Assembly (NCBI RefSeq): GCF_001544195.1
Contig: NZ_BCPY01000021.1
Coordinates: forward strand, 1-38,765
DNA: 38,765 bases
Origin: Tetragenococcus solitarius NBRC 100494
GTDB lineage: Bacteria > Bacillota > Bacilli > Lactobacillales > Enterococcaceae
Direction: 5' to 3'
Made by a program: the position numbers and the translations under genes
In this document: positions 1 through 6,340 of the stretch, piece after piece
How the letters are laid out: each line of letters starts with the position of its first letter
Numbering within the stretch: the first letter of the stretch is position 1
Notes under the pieces: generated by a model
What the model was told of the DNA's origin: nothing
Database searches by the model: none
What the model saw: the letters and a program-made list of their open reading frames with translations, nothing else

Positions 1-350
1 AAATTTTGGAACATCACAATGTTTAAGATGATACATATAAAAGCAAAATACAAGGTATAAATCGATCCCCATGTAATAAGAGCAAGTGGTGCCCAACCTA
101 GATCAGTAATTGATAAAGTAATACCGGTTGATTCAACAAAATTATTTAAAGCTGGGCCAAAAGCTTCTGTCAATAATGAAATAACAGCACTCATTCCTGT
201 CAAAGCAATGGCCATTCTTAAACCACCTTCGATGGATTTTCCTAACGGAACTTTAAAAAATAGAGCAAGAATCGTTAGTACAATGAACATCATAGCAGGG
301 CCGCCTAAATCAATAAAAAAATTGAAGCCTTTTTCTAATGTTTCAATCAT
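1..350 (-). CDS. PTS galactitol-type EIIC component, N-terminal part (runs off the window)
   Basis: Reading the minus strand from an ATG at 350 gives an open frame of 116 codons that continues past the window edge. It starts MIETLEKGFNFFIDLGGPAM and is rich in long hydrophobic stretches, as in the membrane channel (EIIC) of galactitol-family PTS transporters (GatC/SgcC). These take up a sugar or sugar alcohol while it is phosphorylated. A GGAGG ribosome site lies about 7 bases upstream. The rest of the gene, and presumably the EIIA/EIIB genes, lie to the left. It is divergent from a LacI-type regulator, which probably controls it. Family assignment is fairly safe; the substrate is unknown. 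The neighbouring AlsE-like epimerase recalls the E. coli sgc locus, which also pairs a GatC-like EIIC with such an epimerase. Confidence 0.75.
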   Translation of the reverse strand, partial: MIETLEKGFNFFIDLGGPAMMFIVLTILALFFKVPLGKSIEGGLRMAIALTGMSAVISLLTEAFGPALNNFVESTGITLSITDLGWAPLALITWGSIYTLYFAFICIILNIVMFQN

Positions 351-381
351 GAATTTTACCTCCAATTATAAAATCGTTTTC

Positions 382-393
382 GTAATCGTTTAC
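382..393. promoter_or_regulatory. Operator copy 1 (LacI-type or cre-like)
   Basis: GTAATCGTTTAC is an inverted repeat around a central CG, the usual shape of a LacI-family operator. The identical 12-mer occurs again at 511-522 on the other side of the divergent promoter region. With its flanks it also matches the CcpA cre consensus at 13 of 14 positions, so catabolite control is an alternative. It lies between the promoter and the start of the leftward PTS gene. A related sequence, AAAATCGTTTT, is directly adjacent at 370-380. Confidence 0.6.
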
Positions 394-408
394 ATTTAGA
401 GTGAATTT

Positions 409-437
409 ATTTTAGCATGAAGTATTTTTAATTGAAA
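409..437 (-). promoter_or_regulatory. Promoter of the leftward PTS gene
   Basis: On the minus strand there is TTTCAA (complement of 432-437), a 17-base spacer and TAAAAT (complement of 409-414), with a TGC just before the -10 box (extended -10). The operator at 382-393 lies just downstream of the expected start point. Confidence 0.5.
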
Positions 438-442
438 TAGCG

Positions 443-470
443 TTTTCAAAGTAATTAATTACTTTGAAAA
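443..470. repeat. 28-bp perfect palindrome in the divergent promoter region
   Basis: Bases 443-456 are the exact reverse complement of 457-470, with no loop; the core is CAAAGTAATTAATTACTTTG. It lies between the two divergent promoters, just upstream of both -35 boxes. A loopless perfect palindrome here is more likely a binding site for a dimeric or tetrameric regulator than a terminator. No match to a named operator is recognised. Confidence 0.6.
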
Positions 471-476
471 AATCAC

Positions 477-504
477 TTGACTTTCCTTTTAAAACAAGTA
501 AAAT
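477..504 (+). promoter_or_regulatory. Promoter of the LacI-type regulator operon
   Basis: TTGACT (477-482), 16-base spacer, TAAAAT (499-504). The -10 box is inside a 19-bp palindrome at 494-512 (ACAAGTAAA, central A, TTTACTTGT), and the operator at 511-522 covers the expected start point, so the regulator probably represses its own operon. Confidence 0.6.
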
Positions 505-510
505 TTACTT

Positions 511-522
511 GTAATCGTTTAC
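511..522. promoter_or_regulatory. Operator copy 2 (LacI-type or cre-like)
   Basis: A second exact copy of GTAATCGTTTAC, directly upstream of the ribosome site GGAGG (523-527) of the LacI-type gene. Together with the copy at 382-393 it would allow repression of both divergent transcripts, possibly by DNA looping over about 130 bases. It also fits the cre consensus at 13 of 14 positions. Confidence 0.6.
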
Positions 523-534
523 GGAGGAGTTTAA

Positions 535-1515
535 ATGACAACCATAAAAGATATAGCAAAAATGGCTGGTGTCTCGACTGCCACAGTGTCGAGAATTATT
601 AATGGTAAAGGCGAAGCAAAGCCTGAAACCATTGAACGTGTTCTAAAATTAGTAGAAGAATTGAATTATCAACCAAATAAAATGGCACAATCATTAAAAC
701 GCAGAGCAACTAATTTAATCGCAGTAATGGTTCCAAATTTAAAGAATCCCTTTTTTGGTGAACTAGTTACGGCAATTGAAACGGAAGCAGAGAAATTTGG
801 ACTACAAGTTTTTCTGTGTGATACAAATGATAGTAGAGAAAAAGTGGAATATTTTTTGGATACCATCGCCGATAATTATTGTTTAGGGGCGATTATTTGT
901 ACATTGCAGGTAACAATTAACGACTTGGAAACATTGGAAAAACGAGGTGTGCGGACGATCACGATTGATCGTTCTTACTTTCATCATCCTTACTCTGCAA
1001 TCAATATTGATCAGTTAAACGGGGCATATATGGCTACACACCATTTAATTGAACGCGGAGCAGAAAAAATTGTTTTTCTTTCAGGTCCCCAGGAAGATGC
1101 TTTATCTGTTGAACGTGAAAAAGGGTATTTAATGGCATTGACAAGTCATAACTTATCATTTAGTCAAGTCCTCAATGGGGATTATACTTTGCAAAAAGGT
1201 TATGAAATCATTGACGATTTGTTTCATCAAAAACAGCATTTCGATGGTATATTTGCATCCAATGATTTAATGGCTATTGGTGCATTGAGAGCTTGCAAAG
1301 ATAATAATAAAGCTGTACCTAAGAAAATAAAAATTATTGGAAATGATGATTTAACTTTGGATAATTTTATTGAACCAAGACTTACTACTATGTCACAAGA
1401 AAAAGAAAAAATCAGTGCTGCGATCATTAAAGAATTATTCAACATAAAACAAAAGGAAAAGCAACCACAAAAATTAGTTTTTCCGCCAAGATTAGTTTTA
1501 AGAGAGACAACTTAA
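535..1515 (+). CDS. LacI-family transcriptional regulator
   Basis: 326 residues, the normal length for the family. The N-terminus (about residues 2-50) is a LacI-type DNA-binding domain with the helix-turn-helix DIAKMAGVSTATVSRIING and hinge-helix region NKMAQSL. The rest is a periplasmic-binding-protein-like sugar-sensing domain, with features such as the DGIFASNDLMAIGAL segment. The start is set by GGAGG 7 bases upstream. It heads an operon with a sugar kinase and an epimerase, and is divergent from a PTS EIIC gene. Twin operators at 382-393 and 511-522 fit local control of both transcripts. It is not CcpA, judging by context and sequence. The effector is probably a sugar or sugar phosphate handled by the neighbours. 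Confidence 0.9.
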   Translation: MTTIKDIAKMAGVSTATVSRIINGKGEAKPETIERVLKLVEELNYQPNKMAQSLKRRATNLIAVMVPNLKNPFFGELVTAIETEAEKFGLQVFLCDTNDSREKVEYFLDTIADNYCLGAIICTLQVTINDLETLEKRGVRTITIDRSYFHHPYSAINIDQLNGAYMATHHLIERGAEKIVFLSGPQEDALSVEREKGYLMALTSHNLSFSQVLNGDYTLQKGYEIIDDLFHQKQHFDGIFASNDLMAIGALRACKDNNKAVPKKIKIIGNDDLTLDNFIEPRLTTMSQEKEKISAAIIKELFNIKQKEKQPQKLVFPPRLVLRETT

Positions 1516-1537
1516 ATTTACAAGGAGGCAAGTAATT

Positions 1538-2455
1538 ATGGGTTTAGATGTTGTTGTTATGGGGAGTATTAATATGGATATGTTGGTCCATGTAGATGAC
1601 TTTCCAAAATATAGTGAAAATGTAGTTGCCAAAAAATTAGAAGTTTTAGCCGGTGGAAAAGGATCAAATCAGGCAGTCACAATTTCCAAACAAGATGTGA
1701 AACACGCCTTTTTAGGAGCTGTTGGAGCCGATGACTTTGGCAAGCAAATAATTGATATGTTAAACGAAAAAGGAGTAGAAACGAAAGCGATCATTCGTAA
1801 AACTGATGCTCCTACAGGAACTGCGGTAGGAATTGTAGATAAAGTCGGAGAAAATACCTTTATGGGGGTCCTTGGAGCCAATATGGCCTTGACAGCAGCT
1901 GAAATTGAAAAGGCCTTTGAGAACTTAGAAGCAAAAGTCTTCTTACTCCAATTAGAAACAAGTCAAGAATCTGTAATAGCCGCCTTAAAATGTGCGAAAG
2001 AAAAAGGCATGTATATTATTTTAGATCCAGCGCCTGAAGGATGCTATTTTGAAGAATCCTTAAGTTATACGGATTTGGTAACGCCCAATAAACAAGAAGC
2101 AGAAAGAATCACTGGAATTGCGATTGAAAATGTAGAAGATGCAAAAAAAGCAGCGAAGATCATCGCTGATACAGGTGTAGCTAATGTTATTGTTAAATTA
2201 GGTGGCCAAGGAAGTGTTCTTTTTGAATCTGCGAAAGATAAATGTACCTTCATTGAAGCGAAAAAAGTGACTGCAGTCAATACGGTAGGAGCTGGTGATA
2301 CATTCGCAGGAGTTTTAGCTTCAGAACTTTCAAGAGATAGAGATAATCTGGTCAATGCCATCCAAACGGCTACGCAAGCTTCCGCGTTAAAAGTTGCGCG
2401 TCATGGGGGCCACGAAGCGATCCCGACAAGAAAAGAAATTATGGAATCGATGTAA
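1538..2455 (+). CDS. PfkB-family sugar kinase (ribokinase-like)
   Basis: 305 residues, typical of ribokinases. The N-terminal GGKGSNQAV signature (about 39-47) binds the sugar. The C-terminal NTVGAGDTFAG motif (248-258) holds the anion hole and the catalytic base Asp254. These enzymes use ATP to phosphorylate a free sugar, usually a pentose or ketohexose, at the terminal hydroxyl. An AAGGAGG site lies upstream and the gap from the regulator is 22 bases, so it is in the same operon. The downstream epimerase is AlsE-like, so the substrate could be a ketohexose such as allulose rather than ribose. No ribose transporter or RbsD is present, so I do not call it rbsK. Confidence 0.85.
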   Translation: MGLDVVVMGSINMDMLVHVDDFPKYSENVVAKKLEVLAGGKGSNQAVTISKQDVKHAFLGAVGADDFGKQIIDMLNEKGVETKAIIRKTDAPTGTAVGIVDKVGENTFMGVLGANMALTAAEIEKAFENLEAKVFLLQLETSQESVIAALKCAKEKGMYIILDPAPEGCYFEESLSYTDLVTPNKQEAERITGIAIENVEDAKKAAKIIADTGVANVIVKLGGQGSVLFESAKDKCTFIEAKKVTAVNTVGAGDTFAGVLASELSRDRDNLVNAIQTATQASALKVARHGGHEAIPTRKEIMESM

Positions 2456-2511
2456 AAATTTTCGATATTTTCTATTGGATATTTTCATTTAAGAGAAAAG
2501 GAGACTGTGTA

Positions 2512-3174
2512 ATGCAAGATATATTGTTATGTCCATCTATGATGTGTGCGGATTTTTCCAAGCTAGAATCGGAAATGACTTATCTTAACAAAGCAAATGT
2601 TGACGTTTATCATGTGGATGTGATGGACGGCGTATTTGTACCAAACTTTGCTTTAGGTATCGAAGATCTGAAGGCGATCAAGAAACTGACAGATAAACCA
2701 GTTGACGTTCACTTGATGATTAGCCATCCGAACCAATATGTTGAACAATTTGCTGATTTAGGTGCAGATATTATTTATTTTCATCCAGAAACCGATCCGT
2801 TTCCAATTAGTACAATAAATAAAATTAAAAATAAAGGGAAAAAGGTCGGGGTTGCCGTGAATCCTGAAACATCCCTTGCTTATATTAAAGAGCTACTCCC
2901 TTTGTGTGATTATTTGCTAATTATGACCGTGGTTCCAGGATTTGCTGGACAAAAATATCTAGAGTTTGTTAATGAAAAAATAAAAGATGCTATAAAATTA
3001 ACTACGCAATTTAATTTCGAAGTCATGGTCGATGGTGCAATTTCAGCCGAAAAAGTCCACGAGCTTTCTACTTTGGGTGTGAGAGGATTTATTCTTGGAA
3101 CGTCTGCTTTATTCAACAAAGAAGAGAATTATTCTGATTTGATAGATAAATTAAAGAATACTGAAGTACAATAG
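2512..3174 (+). CDS. Ribulose-phosphate 3-epimerase family protein, AlsE-like
   Basis: 220 residues, a TIM-barrel epimerase. Metal ligands and catalytic residues are visible: YHVDVMDG (His34, Asp36, Asp39), DVHLM (His67) and MVDGAIS. Several motifs follow the allulose-6-phosphate 3-epimerase (AlsE) pattern rather than true Rpe: HPET, NPET, MTVVPGFAGQ and LGTSALFN, where Rpe normally has NPGFGGQ and GSA. AlsE converts D-allulose 6-phosphate to D-fructose 6-phosphate. It is the last gene of the regulator-kinase-epimerase operon, 56 bases after the kinase, followed by a strong terminator. A second, diverged member lies at 9120-9800. Family membership is certain; the hexulose-phosphate substrate is inferred. 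Confidence 0.85.
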   Translation: MQDILLCPSMMCADFSKLESEMTYLNKANVDVYHVDVMDGVFVPNFALGIEDLKAIKKLTDKPVDVHLMISHPNQYVEQFADLGADIIYFHPETDPFPISTINKIKNKGKKVGVAVNPETSLAYIKELLPLCDYLLIMTVVPGFAGQKYLEFVNEKIKDAIKLTTQFNFEVMVDGAISAEKVHELSTLGVRGFILGTSALFNKEENYSDLIDKLKNTEVQ

Positions 3175-3238
3175 ACGAACAAACCCGAGATAGCCTATTG
3201 GCACCTGTTTATTTTGTTTCATTATCTTGATATAAAAC

Positions 3239-3288
3239 AAGAAGATGGCTTTAACTTTCATATTCGAAAGCTAAAGCCATCTTCTTTT
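3239..3288 (+). terminator. Strong hairpin terminator after the epimerase gene
   Basis: Left arm 3239-3259 and right arm 3266-3286 pair over about 21 bp with one mismatch around a 6-base loop, followed by a short T run. The minus strand also has a T run after the stem (CTTGTTTT), so it may stop transcription from both sides. Confidence 0.85.
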
Positions 3289-3290
3289 CA

Positions 3291-3511
3291 GTATAAGGAT
3301 ATAATAACTATACCGCCGTCGCGTATTAAATCGTAAATAGAGGAAGCTATTCTTTTATAAAAAAGATAATTTCAAAAAATATAATGAAAATGAGGGAGTT
3401 GATCAAGTATACTATCTTTTACAAAAGAGGAGAAACTAATTATAAAATCCTTTAGTTCAATTCCAATCAAATTATAAAAATTGATAATTTAAAATACGTG
3501 CATTTTAAATA
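3291..3511. other. Non-coding gap without recognised features
   Basis: AT-rich sequence between the epimerase terminator and the promoter at 3512. The only open frame is a 23-codon stretch (3384-3455) without a convincing ribosome site. No RNA gene or element is recognised. Confidence 0.5.
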
Positions 3512-3540
3512 TTGACTTTTATGCGTTAATTGCATAGAAT
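3512..3540 (+). promoter_or_regulatory. Consensus-like promoter antisense to the XRE gene, with an internal inverted repeat
   Basis: TTGACT (3512-3517), exactly 17 bases, TAGAAT (3535-3540). The spacer holds ATGCG-TTAAT-TGCAT (3521-3535), a 5-5-5 inverted repeat with one mismatch. It matches the perfect copy ATGCG-AAAAA-CGCAT at 3837-3851 upstream of the XRE gene. The promoter points into the 3' end of that gene, so it would make an antisense transcript, and the XRE protein may repress it. Confidence 0.45.
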
Positions 3541-3557
3541 GTAAACGTACTTAATTT

Positions 3558-3785
3558 TTATTTGTCTGAAGTCCTCGGGTAAGGTGCCTTTTGGTTTGTG
3601 AGATTTAGTAAATAATCAATGCTGGTGTTATGGTACTTGGCTAGCTTAATTAATGCCTCGGTTGGGATGTCTAAGACCCCCGATTCATAGCGAGAATAAG
3701 TTGTTTGACTAATACTTAGAATTTTTGCCATATCTGTTTGGCTAAGGTCTTTATCATCCCGTAAATTACGTATTCTATAATACAT
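3558..3785 (-). CDS. Small XRE-family (Cro/CI-type) transcriptional regulator
   Basis: 75 residues, essentially only a helix-turn-helix domain: RNLRDDKDLSQTDMAKIL and ISQTTYSRYESG (about residues 6-36), then LIKLAKYHNTSIDYLLNLT, which is typical of short XRE repressors. A GAGGTGAT ribosome site precedes the ATG. It stands alone between two sugar-metabolism operons, on the opposite strand to both. Matching inverted repeats on either side (3521-3535, 3837-3851) are candidate binding sites. Whether it controls the operon at 4220 is not shown; that operon has its own leader signals. DNA-binding function is clear, target unknown. Confidence 0.85.
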   Translation of the reverse strand: MYYRIRNLRDDKDLSQTDMAKILSISQTTYSRYESGVLDIPTEALIKLAKYHNTSIDYLLNLTNQKAPYPRTSDK

Positions 3786-3836
3786 CAGATCACCTCAAGA
3801 TTATTGTATATTACATAGGAGTTGTCGCCTTTTTTA

Positions 3837-3851
3837 ATGCGAAAAACGCAT
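3837..3851. promoter_or_regulatory. Perfect 5-5-5 inverted repeat upstream of the XRE gene
   Basis: ATGCG-AAAAA-CGCAT, about 52 bases upstream of the XRE start codon. A near copy occurs at 3521-3535. This is a likely operator for autoregulation by the small XRE protein. Confidence 0.45.
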
Positions 3852-3939
3852 AAAATTAATATTGATATAACTAAAAAAATAATAACAAAGACTATGTTTG
3901 CTAATTGCTAAATAATGTATATTTTAGTTTAGTTATAAA

Positions 3940-3965
3940 TGTAACCGATTTAATACAAATATAAT
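3940..3965 (+). promoter_or_regulatory. Putative promoter with cre-like site for the mannose-family PTS operon
   Basis: TATAAT at 3960-3965 is a perfect -10 box; no good -35 box is visible. TGTAACCGATTTAA at 3940-3953 matches the CcpA cre consensus at 13 of 14 positions and sits where a -35 region would be, so carbon catabolite repression is plausible. Transcription would start near 3972, giving a leader of about 250 bases before the first gene at 4220. Confidence 0.45.
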
Positions 3966-4053
3966 TAAGTACAAGCGCGGCAGAGGTCTAGTCATCCATT
4001 GAAAGTAAACTAAAGGGGATGTGAGATATTTGCCTGATTTATAATGGAATATC

Positions 4054-4083
4054 GGGGAGTAACTAAATTAGCGGGCTTAACCC
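4054..4083 (+). promoter_or_regulatory. RAT-like ribonucleic antiterminator overlapping a terminator
   Basis: The 29 bases from GGGGAGTAACTAAATTAG at 4054 to ACC at 4082 align without gaps to the RNA target of BglG/SacY/LicT antiterminators (compared from memory with a LicT-type RAT; about 19 of 29 positions agree, including GG, GT-ACT, AGC-GGC and AACC). A short stem CTAA/TTAG can form inside. The 3' end (AACCC, 4079-4083) is also the first part of the terminator stem that follows, as in known RAT-terminator pairs. No BglG-type antiterminator with an RNA-binding domain is seen in the window. The GGGGAGTA string also recalls the yybP-ykoY riboswitch, but the rest of that fold is absent. Confidence 0.45.
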
Positions 4084-4128
4084 AAATTCTTTCTTTACAT
4101 TTTTGTTTAGAAAGGATTTGGGTTTTTA
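4079..4128 (+). terminator. Leader terminator in front of the mannose-family PTS operon
   Basis: Arms 4079-4094 and 4109-4124 pair over 16 bp with a single G-U, with a 14-base loop and a T-rich tail (4123-4128). It lies between the putative promoter (about 3960) and the first gene (4220), so it must be bypassed for expression. The overlap with the RAT-like element suggests regulated antitermination. Confidence 0.85.
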
Positions 4129-4219
4129 TTTATAAAAGTTACGAAAAAAAAGGGGGGTTATGAGCTGAACCAAAAAAAGTGAAAATCATTTTAAAATAGC
4201 TAACTAGAAGGAGATAAGA

Positions 4220-4702
4220 ATGGAAAATATTGTTTATACAAGAGTAGATGATCGTTTAGTACATGGACAAGTAATGACTGCTTGGGTACAAGTGACAAAA
4301 GCGAGTGAAGTATTGATTGTGGATGATAATGTAGCAAAAGACACTTTTTTACAAATGATAATGAAGTCGGCGATGCCTAATAAAGTTTCATTAAAAGTAG
4401 TGTCTATAAATGAAGCCAAAGACTACATTGAAAATCAAGGAAAAGATAAAAAATTATTCATTCTCGTAAAAACGCCTATCACGATTGTAAAGTTACATGA
4501 ACACGGCGTTGATATTCAAAAGTTAGGCATTGGCGGAATGGGCGCCAGTGAGGACCGTACAACATTATTTAGAAATATTTCAGCAAGTGAAGAAGAAAAA
4601 CAAGCCCTAATTCAACTAAAGAATCTAGGAGTAGACGTCTTTTTCCAAGTGACGCCAGATAATACAAAAGTTCGATTAAATAATGTATTGAAAGGAGAAT
4701 AA
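4220..4702 (+). CDS. PTS mannose/fructose/sorbose-family EIIB component
   Basis: 160 residues, the standard size for the cytoplasmic IIB domain of mannose-family PTS systems. The phosphorylated histidine lies in RVDDRLVHGQV (His15). The protein takes phosphate from EIIA and passes it to the incoming sugar at the IIC-IID membrane complex. GAAGGAGAT lies 8 bases upstream of the ATG. It is the first gene of a tight operon (IIB-IIC-IID-dehydrogenase-dehydrogenase-IIA-epimerase). The leader carries an antiterminator-like element. The family handles mannose, fructose, sorbose, amino sugars and Amadori sugars. The downstream enzymes here suggest a polyol or rare ketose instead. Confidence 0.92.
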   Translation: MENIVYTRVDDRLVHGQVMTAWVQVTKASEVLIVDDNVAKDTFLQMIMKSAMPNKVSLKVVSINEAKDYIENQGKDKKLFILVKTPITIVKLHEHGVDIQKLGIGGMGASEDRTTLFRNISASEEEKQALIQLKNLGVDVFFQVTPDNTKVRLNNVLKGE

Positions 4703-4705
4703 AAT

Positions 4706-5467
4706 ATGCAAACAACCATAATTCAAGCAATACTTATTGGTTTACTATATTATTTGACAGTAGCCAATTCACCTTGGTTCACTGGCTTGACTAGTGTTTC
4801 TGTGAGACAGCCAATTGTAGCTGGAACCATCGTGGGAATCATATTAGGTGAACCAACACAAGGGTTGATTATTGGTGCTACATTAAATGCTTTTTTCATA
4901 GGTTTTATTTCTCCAGGTGGTGCGGTTTCTAGTGAACCAGGTATTGCGGGTATTATTGGTACGTCGTTAGCAATTATGACAAATGCAGATCCAGGAGTTG
5001 CCCTTTCTTTGGCTATTCCGTTTGGCTTATTGGGTACCGTTATCTGGAATGTGCGGATGACAATTAATTCTTTTTTTGTTCATTGGATGGATAGAGTAGT
5101 AGAAGAAGGCAACTATCGTAAGGTCTTTTTCATTCACCTTGTTCCTGCTCAAGTATCAACATTTTTAATTAGTGCTGTGCCGGTATTTTTAGTTGTGTAC
5201 TATGGTGGCGATTCAGTTCAATGGTTCCTAAACGTATTAGAAGGAAAACCAACAGAAATATTGGAAGCAATTGGTGGTATTTTGCCTGCACTAGGGATTG
5301 CGTTGACCTTAAAAGTTATTATGAACAGAAAAGGGATCATTCCATTCTTTTTAGCAGGATTCTTTATTGTAGTCTATGCAGATGTACCCATGTTATTATT
5401 GGCGGTATTTGCTACGATTATTGCCTATTTCTATTCAGATCTAAAATTTGCAAAGCAGGAGGGTTAA
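4706..5467 (+). CDS. PTS mannose/fructose/sorbose-family EIIC component
   Basis: 253 residues with multiple membrane segments. It contains typical IIC features of the ManY/SorA family: VSVRQPIVAGTIVGIILG, then GATLNAFFIGFISPGGAVSSEPG and PALGIALTLK near the C-terminus. Together with IID it forms the membrane channel for the substrate. It starts 3 bases after the IIB stop codon; the ribosome site AAGGAG lies within the end of the IIB gene, suggesting translational coupling. Confidence 0.92.
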   Translation: MQTTIIQAILIGLLYYLTVANSPWFTGLTSVSVRQPIVAGTIVGIILGEPTQGLIIGATLNAFFIGFISPGGAVSSEPGIAGIIGTSLAIMTNADPGVALSLAIPFGLLGTVIWNVRMTINSFFVHWMDRVVEEGNYRKVFFIHLVPAQVSTFLISAVPVFLVVYYGGDSVQWFLNVLEGKPTEILEAIGGILPALGIALTLKVIMNRKGIIPFFLAGFFIVVYADVPMLLLAVFATIIAYFYSDLKFAKQEG

Positions 5468-5470
5468 ATC

Positions 5471-6319
5471 ATGGAAGAATCTTATCAATTACCTGAAGAA
5501 AGGCGTTTAACAAAACGGGATTTAAATAAAGCTTATTTATACTGGATTTCATTATCTCAAGCAACCTATAGTTGGGAACGGATGATGGGACCGGCAATGG
5601 CAGGTACGATGATTCCTATCATGGAACGGCTTTATCCCTCAAATGAAGAGTTTAAAGAAGAAAGAAAAGAAATGATGAAACGTCATATGCAATTTTATAA
5701 TACAGAAGCTTGGTTAACTGGGCCTCCAGTGTTATCGGTCATTATTTCAATGGAAGAAGAAAAAGCTGCGGGTGTACCGATAAAAAATGAAGATGTTTCC
5801 GGTATGAAAACGGGTTTGATGGGTCCGATGGCTGGAGTGGGAGATACGTTACGACAAGCCACTTTGATTCCGATTATTGGCTCAATTGCTATTTCTCTAG
5901 GTACTGAGGGAAACTTTTTAGGACCAATTTTTTATATGTTAGCTACTTTAATTTTAAATTATGGTTTTTCTTACTTTTCTTTTCACTGGATGTACAAAAA
6001 AGGAAAAGAAGGAATCAATGAAATCTTTGCAAGCGGTGCTTTGGAGAAATTTATGACAATGGCAACTGCTGTAGGAGCTGTGACAATCGGAGGACTAGCT
6101 GCTAATACAGTAGATGTTACATCTTCGCTTACACTAAATTTTGGAGAAAACCAAATTGTTATTCAAGAAATTCTTGATACCATCATTAAAGGAATTTTAC
6201 CTTTAGGTGCTATATTTTTAACTTTATATTTATTAGTGAATAAAAACTGGGGATCAACCAAAATTTTACTTATATTGATAGCGATTGCAATAATTGGCGT
6301 TTTGATTGGATTTTTATAG
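5471..6319 (+). CDS. PTS mannose/fructose/sorbose-family EIID component
   Basis: 282 residues, as expected for ManZ-type IID proteins. Visible family motifs are SLSQATYSWERMMGPAMAGTM near the N-terminus, FYNTEAWLTGPPVLSVIISMEEE, and GLMGPMAGVGDTLRQATLIPI in the middle, followed by hydrophobic segments to the end. It is the second membrane subunit, unique to mannose-family systems. It starts 3 bases after the IIC stop with AGGAGGG as ribosome site, so the three subunits are made in step. Confidence 0.92.
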   Translation: MEESYQLPEERRLTKRDLNKAYLYWISLSQATYSWERMMGPAMAGTMIPIMERLYPSNEEFKEERKEMMKRHMQFYNTEAWLTGPPVLSVIISMEEEKAAGVPIKNEDVSGMKTGLMGPMAGVGDTLRQATLIPIIGSIAISLGTEGNFLGPIFYMLATLILNYGFSYFSFHWMYKKGKEGINEIFASGALEKFMTMATAVGAVTIGGLAANTVDVTSSLTLNFGENQIVIQEILDTIIKGILPLGAIFLTLYLLVNKNWGSTKILLILIAIAIIGVLIGFL

Positions 6320-6340
6320 TGTGCGAAAGGAGAAATAAAT

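Noticed and set aside
3384-3455. 23-codon frame between the epimerase terminator and the XRE gene
   Set aside because: No ribosome site before the ATG and no recognisable sequence; short frames like this are expected by chance in AT-rich DNA.
4051-4083. Possible yybP-ykoY manganese riboswitch (GGGGAGTAACT)
   Set aside because: Only the GGGGAGTA string fits; the other conserved loop and the three-way layout are missing, and the sequence passes straight into the terminator. The RAT-like reading fits better.
3558-4130. Phage or integrative element around the XRE regulator
   Set aside because: No integrase, attachment-site repeats, or other phage genes are present; XerD at 34748 is the housekeeping recombinase.
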